From Spirochaetaceae bacterium (GTDB lineage: Bacteria > Spirochaetota > Spirochaetia > Treponematales > Treponemataceae), in contig JAITMZ010000168.1 in NCBI GenBank assembly GCA_031290725.1, forward strand, positions 1 through 16,802: 16,802 nt of DNA, in the 5' to 3' direction. Shown here in pieces: positions 6,668 through 13,932 of the stretch. A model generated the notes under the pieces. It searched no databases. It was not told where the DNA came from and saw nothing but the letters and a program-made list of their open reading frames with translations. The translations under genes and the position numbers were made by a program. Numbering within the stretch: position 1 is the first letter of the stretch; the number at the start of each line of letters is the position of its first letter.

Positions 6668-7647
6668 GTGACATGATCGGTTTATTCGCGCTTAAACTTG
6701 CAATGCAAGAATTGTTTGAGATGGACGACAAAATCGTGGCGGTGGGTGAGGACATAGGCCCCCACGGCGGCGCATGGGCCTACTTTGACGGGCTTTTCGC
6801 CAGGTATGGCCGGGACCGGGTGATTCAAACCCCGATTTCAGAAAACGGCTACGCCGGTTTTGCCAACGGTATGGCTTACGGCGGCTTTCGCCCCATCGTG
6901 GAGTTTATGTACGCCGACTTCGGCGCGCTGGCCTTCGACAGCATCGTCAATATGGCCGCCAAAGCCCGGTTCAACTCCAACGGCAAGCTGAACCTGCCCA
7001 TCACGTACATCTTCCCCGAAGGCAGCGGCAGCCAGAGCGGCAGCCAGCACACCCAGCACGTGGAGGCCTGGTTCGCCAATGTTCCCGGCCTTAAAATCGT
7101 GGCCCCCACCACCCCGGCGGACCTGCGGTACTTCCTCAAGGCTGCGGTTCTGGACGACGACCCGGTGCTCTTCATTTTTTCCCGCCTTTCGGCCATGCGC
7201 GGTAAGGGGTCCGTGGATGAAAACGACAAGTCCGTCCCGCCCCTCACCAACGCCGCCAGGGTGGTGAAGGAAGGCAGCGGCCTCACGGTGGTGGCCTGGC
7301 ACCGCTGCCTGATTCACGCCAAAGACGCGGCGCAGGACGTGGAAGCCGCCACGGGCAAAACCGTGGAGATTATCGACCCACGGGTGCTGGCACCCCTTGA
7401 TTTGGAAACAATCCTCGTTTCGGTGCGAAAAACCGGGCGGGTTCTGGTGGCCCACGACGCGCCGGAACGGGGCAGTTGGGCGGCCCTTATATCGGGGCTC
7501 ATCTCGGAGAACGCCTTCGAGAGTTTGAAAAAACCGGTTGCCCGGATAGGCGGGCTCAACATGTGCACCCCGCCGGGAGCGCTGGAAGAATGTGCGCTGC
7601 CGCAAAAGGGCGACATAAAGGCGGCGATGCTTAAACTGCTGTCATAG
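6664..7647 (+). CDS. TPP-dependent dehydrogenase E1 beta subunit
   Basis: Beta subunit pairing with the upstream E1 alpha. The 327 residues match the family (about 325). Visible signatures are AVGEDIG (26-32), RVIQTPISENGYAG (52-65) with E60 as the expected glutamate activating the TPP aminopyrimidine, GGFRPIVEFMYADF (73-86), GSQHTQ (126-131) with H129 in the place of the QHSQ histidine, and PGLKIVAPTTPAD (141-153). The C-terminal transketolase-like domain is complete. The start is ATG 6664 with GGGAGG at 6652-6657, overlapping the E1 alpha stop by 4 bases. It is the last gene of the operon. Confidence 0.93.
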   Translation: MSDMIGLFALKLAMQELFEMDDKIVAVGEDIGPHGGAWAYFDGLFARYGRDRVIQTPISENGYAGFANGMAYGGFRPIVEFMYADFGALAFDSIVNMAAKARFNSNGKLNLPITYIFPEGSGSQSGSQHTQHVEAWFANVPGLKIVAPTTPADLRYFLKAAVLDDDPVLFIFSRLSAMRGKGSVDENDKSVPPLTNAARVVKEGSGLTVVAWHRCLIHAKDAAQDVEAATGKTVEIIDPRVLAPLDLETILVSVRKTGRVLVAHDAPERGSWAALISGLISENAFESLKKPVARIGGLNMCTPPGALEECALPQKGDIKAAMLKLLS

Positions 7648-7700
7648 GCCCGCAAAAGCCCGCCCGCTCCCCTCACTGACCCCGTTCGGCGCTTATAGTA

Positions 7701-7720
7701 GGCGCGGAATCTCTCGCGCC
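7701..7720 (+). terminator. Possible terminator after the dehydrogenase operon
   Basis: GGCGCG (7701-7706) pairs with CGCGCC (7715-7720) around an 8-base loop; one further inner G-U pair is possible. It lies 54 bases after the E1 beta stop and just before the next promoter. Only a broken T-rich stretch follows, so the call is tentative; the same dyad could also be an operator next to the -35. Confidence 0.35.
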
Positions 7721-7723
7721 CTC

Positions 7724-7752
7724 TTGACAAAATGTTTTGCCCTTGGTATTAT
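7724..7752 (+). promoter_or_regulatory. Strong sigma70 promoter immediately before the LolA-like gene
   Basis: A consensus TTGACA (7724-7729), 17-base spacer and TATTAT (7747-7752). The -10 ends 7 bases before the ATG at 7760, so the predicted start site falls at about 7759-7760 and the mRNA would have no leader or one base. Confidence 0.85.
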
Positions 7753-7759
7753 ATAAGGG

Positions 7760-8425
7760 ATGAAAAAAATATACATCAGTGTGATTATACTGCTCGCTGC
7801 GACCCTCGCGCAGGCACAGGATATTCTTACCGCCGGAGCTTTTTTTAAGACCATCTCCGACTATTACGGCACCATCAGCGACTACCAGGCCCAGATGGAC
7901 ATCACCGTGGGGCGCAGCGCTATGAGCGGCCGGGTGTCTTTCAAGCGCCCCGAGCTTCTTCGCATCGACTTCACCACCCCCAAGGACCAGGTGATCGTGT
8001 ACAACGGCGAAATGCTCACCATCTATTTGCCGGACCGTGCTGCGGCGCTGAACCAGGCGTCATCCCCTGCGGGCCGGGGGGGGGCATTAGCCACCGCCCA
8101 GGGACTCAACCTGCTCTCCCGCTACTACACCATCGTTTACGAAACCGGTCAGGACCCGGTGTCCCTGGATGCCAATTCTCCGGAGCTGGTAGTGAAGCTG
8201 ATCCTGAGCCGCCGCACCAATTCCGAGGAATTCCGCACCATCCGCCTATCCGTCTCGCCGGATACCAGACTTATCCGCCGGGTGGAGGCCACCACCACCA
8301 AGGGGGAACTGTTCGTCTTTTCCTTTTCCAGCTATGTAATAAACCAGGGAATCGCCGACCAGCGCTTTATCTATGACACGCCGGTGTCGGCCAACGAATA
8401 CAACGACTTTTTATTTGCAGAGTGA
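7760..8425 (+). CDS. lolA: LolA-like outer-membrane lipoprotein carrier
   Basis: Predicted periplasmic LolA-fold protein, which ferries lipoproteins from the inner to the outer membrane. Of 221 residues, 1-19 form a signal peptide (MKK, a hydrophobic core, then AQA cleavage). The mature part begins with an amphipathic helix (about 21-42, AFFKTISDYYGTISDYQAQ) and continues with alternating beta strands such as VSFKRPELLRIDF, as in the LolA/LolB half-barrel. The hydrophobic signal fixes the start at 7760, although no Shine-Dalgarno is possible there because the promoter -10 is only 7 bases away. A run of nine G (8076-8084) lies in the coding sequence; loss of one G would bring a TAG into frame within two codons. 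It opens the operon with rodZ 12 bases downstream. The family call is from overall pattern, so specificity is inferred. Confidence 0.75.
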   Translation: MKKIYISVIILLAATLAQAQDILTAGAFFKTISDYYGTISDYQAQMDITVGRSAMSGRVSFKRPELLRIDFTTPKDQVIVYNGEMLTIYLPDRAAALNQASSPAGRGGALATAQGLNLLSRYYTIVYETGQDPVSLDANSPELVVKLILSRRTNSEEFRTIRLSVSPDTRLIRRVEATTTKGELFVFSFSSYVINQGIADQRFIYDTPVSANEYNDFLFAE

Positions 8426-8437
8426 GGACAGGGACTG

Positions 8438-9526
8438 ATGGAGAGCTACGGAACGTTGCTCCGGGAGAGCCGGGAACAGAAAAATATCGACATCGCCACC
8501 GCGGAACGGGAAACATCCATTTCCGCCGCCTACTTGAGGGCCCTGGAAACGGAAAGCCACGATAAATTTCCCGGCAAGGTGTATTTAACCGGCTTTTTGC
8601 GCACCTACGCCGAATACCTGGGGCTGGACGCGGAGTACCTGCTTCGACTGTACAACGCCAAGATGAAGCAAGCTGAACCGATTCCCATCAATTTATTGAT
8701 AAAGCGGCGTCCCCGGTTCGTGGTACCCCTGATCGTGCTGGGGATACTGGCGGTTCTGGGTGTGTCAGGCTTTTTTGTGTACCGCCGGCTTATCGCCGCT
8801 CCTGTGGAGGAAATCCCTGGAAATGATGTCCTGGAGACCGCCGGTAGCGCCATCCATCGCCTGACCGGCGGCGAGGCCCTGCGGACCCGGGTGTACACCG
8901 GCGATTCGATGATTATCCCTGGGGATATGCTGGGAAGCACCTCACCTGCCGGCGACGTGGGTATCGACGTTACCAATACCCTGACGATCCTGACCCTGAA
9001 AACTCCCTTGGGGGAACAGTTCATCTCCTTGGGGGAAGAAATCGAGATAGACGTCGACGGCAAACTGGGGGCGGACATCATCGTCTTTGTGTCGGACATC
9101 TCCCGTACCGACGGAAGCCGGGGCGCGGAAATCCGGGTACTGCCCAGAAACACCGTTGCGACCGGCGACGGTGTCATTCCGACACTTCCCCTGTCCCAGG
9201 GAAACACCGTGGTACTGGAAGATAACCGTGCCTATCCCTTCACGGTGCGTATCGTATTCCGCACCATCTGCATGTTCCGTCACCAGGCGGACAACCAAGC
9301 CAAGGTAGAAAGCCTCTATTCTCCCGGTCAACTGATCACCGTGCAGGCCAACAATATCGTGCGGATTTGGGCGTCCAACACGGCGGCCTGGACCACCCAG
9401 ATCATCGCCGGCGGCAAGACCTATAACTTCGATGCGGAGAAAACCAGCCGGGTGACCGCACGGCAGATTCGCTGGATCGTCAATCCCCGGGGAGTTTATC
9501 AGTTGACGGTAGTGGAAATTGACTAA
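8438..9526 (+). CDS. rodZ: RodZ-like membrane-anchored helix-turn-helix protein
   Basis: Likely a RodZ homologue, linking the MreB cytoskeleton to the cell-wall elongation machinery. Domain order fits: a cytoplasmic HTH_25-type domain (about 4-72: LRESREQKNIDIATAERE, then ISAAYLRALE and GFLRTYAEYLGLD), a basic stretch (KRRPR, 89-93), one membrane helix (about 94-116), then a long extracytoplasmic region of two beta-rich parts. The C-terminal ~95 residues resemble the DUF4115 domain found in RodZ proteins. Of 362 residues, the extracytoplasmic part dominates. An AGGACAGGG stretch precedes the ATG. The end overlaps rimO by 8 bases. A transcriptional role is unlikely given the membrane anchor, but has not been excluded. 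Confidence 0.82.
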   Translation: MESYGTLLRESREQKNIDIATAERETSISAAYLRALETESHDKFPGKVYLTGFLRTYAEYLGLDAEYLLRLYNAKMKQAEPIPINLLIKRRPRFVVPLIVLGILAVLGVSGFFVYRRLIAAPVEEIPGNDVLETAGSAIHRLTGGEALRTRVYTGDSMIIPGDMLGSTSPAGDVGIDVTNTLTILTLKTPLGEQFISLGEEIEIDVDGKLGADIIVFVSDISRTDGSRGAEIRVLPRNTVATGDGVIPTLPLSQGNTVVLEDNRAYPFTVRIVFRTICMFRHQADNQAKVESLYSPGQLITVQANNIVRIWASNTAAWTTQIIAGGKTYNFDAEKTSRVTARQIRWIVNPRGVYQLTVVEID

Positions 9527-10883
9527 ATTTTTTCTTGACCAGCACGGATGTGCGAAAAACAAAGTGGACGGGGAGATTCTGATCGCCCGCCTGGAAGCTG
9601 CCGGTTACATCCGCGCCGATTCTCCGGAAGAGGCCGCTCTTATGGTGATTAACACCTGCGGATTCATCGAAGAAGCGAAAAAGGAATCCCTGGGGGCACT
9701 ACTGGAGGCTCGCGCCGCTTATCCCGACGCCAAAATCCTCCTGGCAGGCTGTTTGGCCCAGCGGTACGCGGCGGATTTTTCCGTGTCCCTCCCGGAGGCT
9801 GACGGCATCTTCGGTAACGGCGATCTGTCCCTGGTAGACCAGGCCGCAGCGGCCACCCTTGCGGGAAAACGCCCCGTGCTCACCCCGGTACCTGTGGAAG
9901 AGCTTTCCGTGGAACGTGAACCGGTTTTTTCCTTCCCCGGCTCGGCCTATGTGAAGATCAGCGAGGGATGCAGTAACCGGTGCGCCTTCTGTGCTATCCC
10001 CCTGATTCGCGGCCCCCTCCGGAACCGCCCCATCCCGGCGATACTGGAAGAAATACGGGGCCTGCTGGGACGGGGTGTCTTTGAGATAAACCTGGTGGGT
10101 CAGGATTTGGGCGCATCGGATTTGCCCGCACTGCTGGACGGGATTTCCGCCCTGCCCGGCGATTTTTGGCTCCGATTGCTCTACACCCACCCCGACCACT
10201 TCCCCCTCGGCATTTTGCCCCGCATCCGGAGCGATCATCGACTGCTGCCCTACTTCGACCTGCCCTTCCAAAGCGGAAGCGACCCCATCCTGCACGCCAT
10301 GAACCGTCTGGGCACCGCAGGGGATAATGTGCGTCTGGTGGAGCAAATCCGATGCGCCCTGGCCGGCGGCCGGCCCCCCGCTTTCCGCACCACCTTTCTC
10401 TGCGGCTTCCCCGGCGAAACCGACGGCGATGCGGAGGCCACCGTGGGCTTTCTGCGGGCGATTCGTCCCCACTGGTCGGGCTGCTTCACCTATAGCCGGG
10501 AAGAGGGGACTCCTGCGGCGAAAATCCGTGGACAGGTGCCAAAAAAAACCGCCCAAAACCGGGTGCGCCGTCTGGGGGAAGTGCAGGGCCAAATCACGGG
10601 GGACGTGCTGGCCGGATACATCGGCTGCCGGGAAACGGTGCTCGTGGAGGAGGTCTTTTCGGCTGCCGACGTCGGCGGTGCGGATTCCTCCGGCGGCGGA
10701 TCATACGCCATCGGACGGGCCTGGTTCCAGGCGCCCGAAGTGGACGGCGCGGTAATCCTGCGGTACGATGAGGATGACAAAGCGTCCCGGGAGGCGATGG
10801 TGAGCGGCGCACGGGTATCGGCACGGATCACCGGAGTGAGCGGCGTGGATTTGCCCGCGGTGTACATCGGAGCGGCAGGGTGA
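9519..10883 (+). CDS. rimO: Ribosomal protein S12 methylthiotransferase
   Basis: Radical-SAM enzyme that methylthiolates a conserved aspartate of ribosomal protein S12, using two iron-sulfur clusters. N-terminal UPF0004 domain cysteines are C11 (HGCAKN), C47 (NTCGF) and C78 (AGCLAQR); the radical-SAM cluster is C151-x3-C155-x2-C158 (GCSNRCAFCAIP). The C-terminal ~65 residues are a TRAM RNA-binding domain. The RimO-type start xFLDxxGCAKNxVD favours RimO over MiaB. Length is 454, as expected. The start codon is TTG 9519, inside the rodZ end (TTGACTAA): no ATG gives a complete N-terminus, and the conserved motif begins 4 residues in. The Shine-Dalgarno is weak, so coupling to rodZ is likely. The stop overlaps the next gene by 4 bases. 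Confidence 0.93.
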   Translation: MTKFFLDQHGCAKNKVDGEILIARLEAAGYIRADSPEEAALMVINTCGFIEEAKKESLGALLEARAAYPDAKILLAGCLAQRYAADFSVSLPEADGIFGNGDLSLVDQAAAATLAGKRPVLTPVPVEELSVEREPVFSFPGSAYVKISEGCSNRCAFCAIPLIRGPLRNRPIPAILEEIRGLLGRGVFEINLVGQDLGASDLPALLDGISALPGDFWLRLLYTHPDHFPLGILPRIRSDHRLLPYFDLPFQSGSDPILHAMNRLGTAGDNVRLVEQIRCALAGGRPPAFRTTFLCGFPGETDGDAEATVGFLRAIRPHWSGCFTYSREEGTPAAKIRGQVPKKTAQNRVRRLGEVQGQITGDVLAGYIGCRETVLVEEVFSAADVGGADSSGGGSYAIGRAWFQAPEVDGAVILRYDEDDKASREAMVSGARVSARITGVSGVDLPAVYIGAAG

Positions 10884-11629
10884 ACAAAAAAATGCAAAAA
10901 GCGGCGCTGCCGCTGGTACTTTTCTGCGTCCTCCAGGGTCTGCTCCCGGCGGCCTCCGGCGGCACGGCGGTCTATGTGACCAATTCCGGCCGGCGGTATC
11001 ATCGGGAAACCTGCTCCTCCCTGGTGCGTTCAAAGACCGCCATTTCCCTCTCGGATGCGGTGCGTTCCGGCTATCGGCCCTGTTTTCTTTGTTCCCCGCC
11101 GCATTTGGACGCCGGATTTCCCCAGCAAGCTGCGGCGGCTGAACTGTATCGGGTCAACAAGGCGGGCAGGAACGGCGCCGCCCTGGCAAGCTGGCACGAC
11201 GCGGACCTGACCCGTATGCTCGAAGCCGAGGTGATCCGCCATGTGGACGGTGACACCGTGGGGGTGCGTATCAAAAATCCGCCGGGGGGCATAAAAGCGG
11301 TAGAAACAATCCGTATGATTGGCGTGGACACCCCGGAGACGGTACATCCCCGCAGGGAAGTGGAGCATTTCGGCAGGGAGGCAAGCGATTGGACTAAACA
11401 GGCGCTGCTGCACAAACAGGTATTCCTCGCCTTTGACTGGGAACTGCGGGACAAATACAATCGCCTTCTGGCCTATATTTATCTCCCCGACGGCACCTTG
11501 CACAATGCCGATTTGGTGCGCGGCGGCTACGGTCACGCCTATACCCGATTTCCTTTTCAATTTATGGAAGAATTCCGGTCTCTGGAAAAAGACGCCTGTG
11601 AACAAAAACGCGGCCTTTGGGGTGATTGA
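10880..11629 (+). CDS. Secreted thermonuclease-family (SNase) protein with Ada-like zinc motif
   Basis: Predicted exported nuclease. Residues 1-26 are a signal peptide. Residues 30-74 form a small metal-binding unit with H41-x3-C45 and C68-x2-C71, like the Ada-type zinc motif sometimes attached to SNase domains. Residues 115-249 are the staphylococcal-nuclease fold with every key catalytic position present: D125 (VDGDTV), R145, D150, T151 and E153 (IRMIGVDTPE), and R195 (KYNRLLAYIY), matching D21, R35, D40, T41, E43 and R87 of S. aureus nuclease. An active Ca2+-dependent nuclease is therefore expected. The start is GTG 10880, overlapping the rimO stop as GTGA, with GGAG at 10869; an ATG at 10892 is the alternative. 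aroK follows 3 bases after the stop. Confidence 0.88.
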   Translation: MNKKMQKAALPLVLFCVLQGLLPAASGGTAVYVTNSGRRYHRETCSSLVRSKTAISLSDAVRSGYRPCFLCSPPHLDAGFPQQAAAAELYRVNKAGRNGAALASWHDADLTRMLEAEVIRHVDGDTVGVRIKNPPGGIKAVETIRMIGVDTPETVHPRREVEHFGREASDWTKQALLHKQVFLAFDWELRDKYNRLLAYIYLPDGTLHNADLVRGGYGHAYTRFPFQFMEEFRSLEKDACEQKRGLWGD

Positions 11630-11632
11630 CAC

Positions 11633-12178
11633 ATGGAAAGGGCAATAATTCTGACGGGGATCAAGCACAGCGGCAAAACCACCATCGGACGCATCCTGGC
11701 CGCCCGCCTGGACGTACCCTTCCATGACACCGACCACATCATCACCGGTCTGAAAAACAGAACCCCCCGGGAAATCATGACCGCCGGGGGTGCCCAGGCA
11801 TTGCACCGGGCAGAAAAACAGGCGGTATGCCGCCTGGCCGCCGCATCGTTCCCCGCCGTGATCGCCACCGGTGGGGGCATTTGCGACAACCCGGGGGCGC
11901 TGGAAATCCTGAATCCCCGGGGGATATTCGTTTTTCTGGATGTGCCCGAGGATATCGCGGTGGGCCGCATTTTGGATGAAGCCGAGATGCCCGCCTACAT
12001 CGCCGCCGGGCAGCCCCGAAGCCCCGATGACGTGCGGCGCATCTTCCACCGGTTTTACCGTGACCGGACCGCGCGGTACCGGATGCTGGCACACCTGGTG
12101 TTCGCACCCCTGCGGATTCCCGCAGAACAGAACGCCGCCGGCCTACACGCCGAGCTTCTCCGCCATCTGCTGTGCTAA
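11633..12178 (+). CDS. aroK: Shikimate kinase
   Basis: Cytosolic nucleoside-monophosphate-kinase-fold enzyme that phosphorylates shikimate for chorismate synthesis. Of 181 residues, Walker A is GIKHSGKT (9-16, K15); D34 in DTDHI is the shikimate-binding aspartate; R59 (HRAE) and ATGGG (78-82) contact substrate; RTARYRMLA (145-153) matches the conserved Arg/Tyr helix. Odd: the LID segment that normally carries an essential Arg (RPLL) reads EMPAYIAAGQP (117-127) with no Arg at that position, so activity or specificity may be altered. GGGGTG (11619-11624) precedes the ATG. It is the last gene of its operon, and no other aro gene is visible. Its 3' end overlaps the convergent TPR gene by 36 bases. 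Confidence 0.82.
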   Translation: MERAIILTGIKHSGKTTIGRILAARLDVPFHDTDHIITGLKNRTPREIMTAGGAQALHRAEKQAVCRLAAASFPAVIATGGGICDNPGALEILNPRGIFVFLDVPEDIAVGRILDEAEMPAYIAAGQPRSPDDVRRIFHRFYRDRTARYRMLAHLVFAPLRIPAEQNAAGLHAELLRHLLC

Positions 12179-13090
12179 TGCATCGCCGGGATTGTATTCA
12201 AGCACCGTCAGAAACCACGGGAGCGCCTCACCGGCCTTACCCTGCTTCAGGGCCAGAAATCCCAGGTTGTTCATGATTTTTGTATTTTCTTTTTCGATTT
12301 TCAATGCCCGGTACAACAATTTCTCCGCCTCCCCAAACTGCCCCAGCTCCATGCAGCAGATGGCGGACTCGTTGCAGGTGTCCGCGTTGTCTCCGCCGTA
12401 TTGCAGGGCCAGTGAAAAGGCTTCTTTTGCCTCACCCCAGCGATTCAACCGGCGGAGCCCCCAGCCCAGCATGAACCACGCGTTCCACACGGTGGGATTT
12501 TTTTCCAGAAACAGCCGAATCTCGCTGATCCCCCGCTCTTCGTGACCGGCGGAAATCAGCTCGTTGGCTTTTTTGAAATGCCCATCGTCCAGGTTGTGTG
12601 TTTCGATGGTGTTTAAAATCTCCGTGGCCCGTTCGATCTTGTAGCGGGCATTTTCGTCCTCATCCGCAGAAACAGCGTCCTCGTCCTGGCGCTGCCGCAC
12701 CGTCAGGGCCAGAAAAGTTTCAAAACAATCTTTGGCCTGTCCGTAGTCAGATTTTTTCAGGAAAAAAAAGCCCCCATTGAAAAAGGCATCCGGAAAGGCG
12801 GGGTCCGCATCCATGGCCTGCCGATAGTAGCGGAGGGCCTCCGTGTCGGTGTGGTCCGCCTCGCCGCTCCGACCGGCGGCGCGGAAAGAGTCCGCCTTTT
12901 GGTCCAGGGCAATGGCGCGGTTCAATGTGACAGCCCGGTCCTCGCCGTCAAAGGCGGACAGGGCAGCGAAAATCTCTTCCGCCTCGTCAAAATCGCCATT
13001 TCGGGCTTTAAACACCGCGATTGCACCCAGTTCGCCTTTTTTTTCAGGATGCGATTCCAGTTCCCTTGCCAGGGATTGCGGTACCGTCAT
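12143..13090 (-). CDS. Tetratricopeptide repeat protein
   Basis: A 315-residue protein of helical TPR repeats, a protein-interaction scaffold with no catalytic motif seen. Repeats lie at about 22-48, 55-97 (divergent), 100-130, 170-198, 200-233, 234-267 and 268-302; the last three are the clearest (for example LGWGLRRLNRWGEAKEAFSL and LGFLALKQGKAGEALPWF). An acidic linker (136-147) separates two blocks. There is no signal peptide, so it is probably cytoplasmic. The ATG at 13090 lies 3 bases after the PilZ stop with no clear Shine-Dalgarno, so translation is likely coupled to the PilZ gene and the two products may work together. The specific function is unknown. Confidence 0.85.
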   Translation of the reverse strand: MTVPQSLARELESHPEKKGELGAIAVFKARNGDFDEAEEIFAALSAFDGEDRAVTLNRAIALDQKADSFRAAGRSGEADHTDTEALRYYRQAMDADPAFPDAFFNGGFFFLKKSDYGQAKDCFETFLALTVRQRQDEDAVSADEDENARYKIERATEILNTIETHNLDDGHFKKANELISAGHEERGISEIRLFLEKNPTVWNAWFMLGWGLRRLNRWGEAKEAFSLALQYGGDNADTCNESAICCMELGQFGEAEKLLYRALKIEKENTKIMNNLGFLALKQGKAGEALPWFLTVLEYNPGDALAQQMAEKLGV

Positions 13091-13093
13091 GGC

Positions 13094-13924
13094 TTACCGG
13101 GAAAAATCCCCCGCCGCGGGTTTGCGCTCCCGGCTTGTGCGGGTCAAAAAGGTGCTCAGGAACAGGGTATAGGTCAAGGGGATCGTGGGAGGGTTATATC
13201 GTATGGTGACGATGGAGATGTTGGTTGCCTCATTTACCGACTGGGTTTCCTGCACCACCCCAAGGATGTCCACCGGCTCGTCCAGGTTGTCGAATTCAAG
13301 GCGGAGTACCACCTTTTCATTGATCTGCGGTACGATGGGGTTCAGGAACACAAGCCAGGCAGATCCGAAGCTAATCTCCCGCAACAGACACCGCTGCGGC
13401 GCACCTTGTATATACACAATGTTTTCCGGTTTAATAAGCCCCAGCTTCCGTTTCGCGTCCGCATTGAGAGGTACCCGTTCCTCCGCCCGCTGGACCGCGT
13501 TTATCGCTGCCTCGGACAACTGGCCGATAATTTCGATCAAATCATCCGGAGAGTGCTGGACAAAGGCCAATTTGATCAGCACAAAATCTTTGGAATTGCC
13601 GTAGGGCGCGATCTCGGTAACCTTGGCGGTGACAAAAAAACTTATGGATCCGCCTCTGGACCGGGCAAAACTGAAGCGCAGACTCACGTTCCCCCGTTCA
13701 TCCCTGAGCATACCCATGGCAGGACTGTTGACATCTACGATGATGGCAGCCCTTTTGAAGGACGTGGAGTAGATGACGCAACTCCATTGCTCCTCGGCCC
13801 CCTTGATAAAAATTTGATTCAACTCAAGGCGCAAAGTTTTGATGACTTCCTTGGTGAAAATTATGTCCTTGTCACAAAAAGAGTCGTAGTATTTTTGTAA
13901 TTGCTGACTGGTAGAATCCGCCAT
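13094..13924 (-). CDS. PilZ-domain protein, PlzA-like (candidate c-di-GMP receptor)
   Basis: A 276-residue cytoplasmic protein with an N-terminal beta-rich domain (about 25-140) and a C-terminal PilZ barrel (about 145-262), the layout of the spirochaete c-di-GMP receptor PlzA. The PilZ arginine motif RxxxR is present at the domain junction: R146-A-E-E-R150 followed by VPL. The second motif, (D/N)xSxxG, is degenerate: E183-I-S185-F-G187-S188, so cyclic-di-GMP binding is plausible but not certain. The first gene of a two-gene unit with the TPR protein. The ATG at 13922-13924 is only 8 bases past a strong -10, leaving no room for a Shine-Dalgarno. The next in-frame ATG is at residue 70, inside the N-terminal domain, so the start stands. 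Confidence 0.75.
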   Translation of the reverse strand: MADSTSQQLQKYYDSFCDKDIIFTKEVIKTLRLELNQIFIKGAEEQWSCVIYSTSFKRAAIIVDVNSPAMGMLRDERGNVSLRFSFARSRGGSISFFVTAKVTEIAPYGNSKDFVLIKLAFVQHSPDDLIEIIGQLSEAAINAVQRAEERVPLNADAKRKLGLIKPENIVYIQGAPQRCLLREISFGSAWLVFLNPIVPQINEKVVLRLEFDNLDEPVDILGVVQETQSVNEATNISIVTIRYNPPTIPLTYTLFLSTFLTRTSRERKPAAGDFSR

Positions 13925-13932
13925 AATTAAAC

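Noticed and set aside
11030..12094. 354-codon open frame antisense across the nuclease and aroK genes
   Set aside because: Spans two well-supported genes and shows no protein-like motif.
12851..13900. 349-codon plus-strand frame over the TPR/PilZ genes
   Set aside because: Crosses a gene boundary on the opposite strand and has no family features; PilZ and TPR are convincing.
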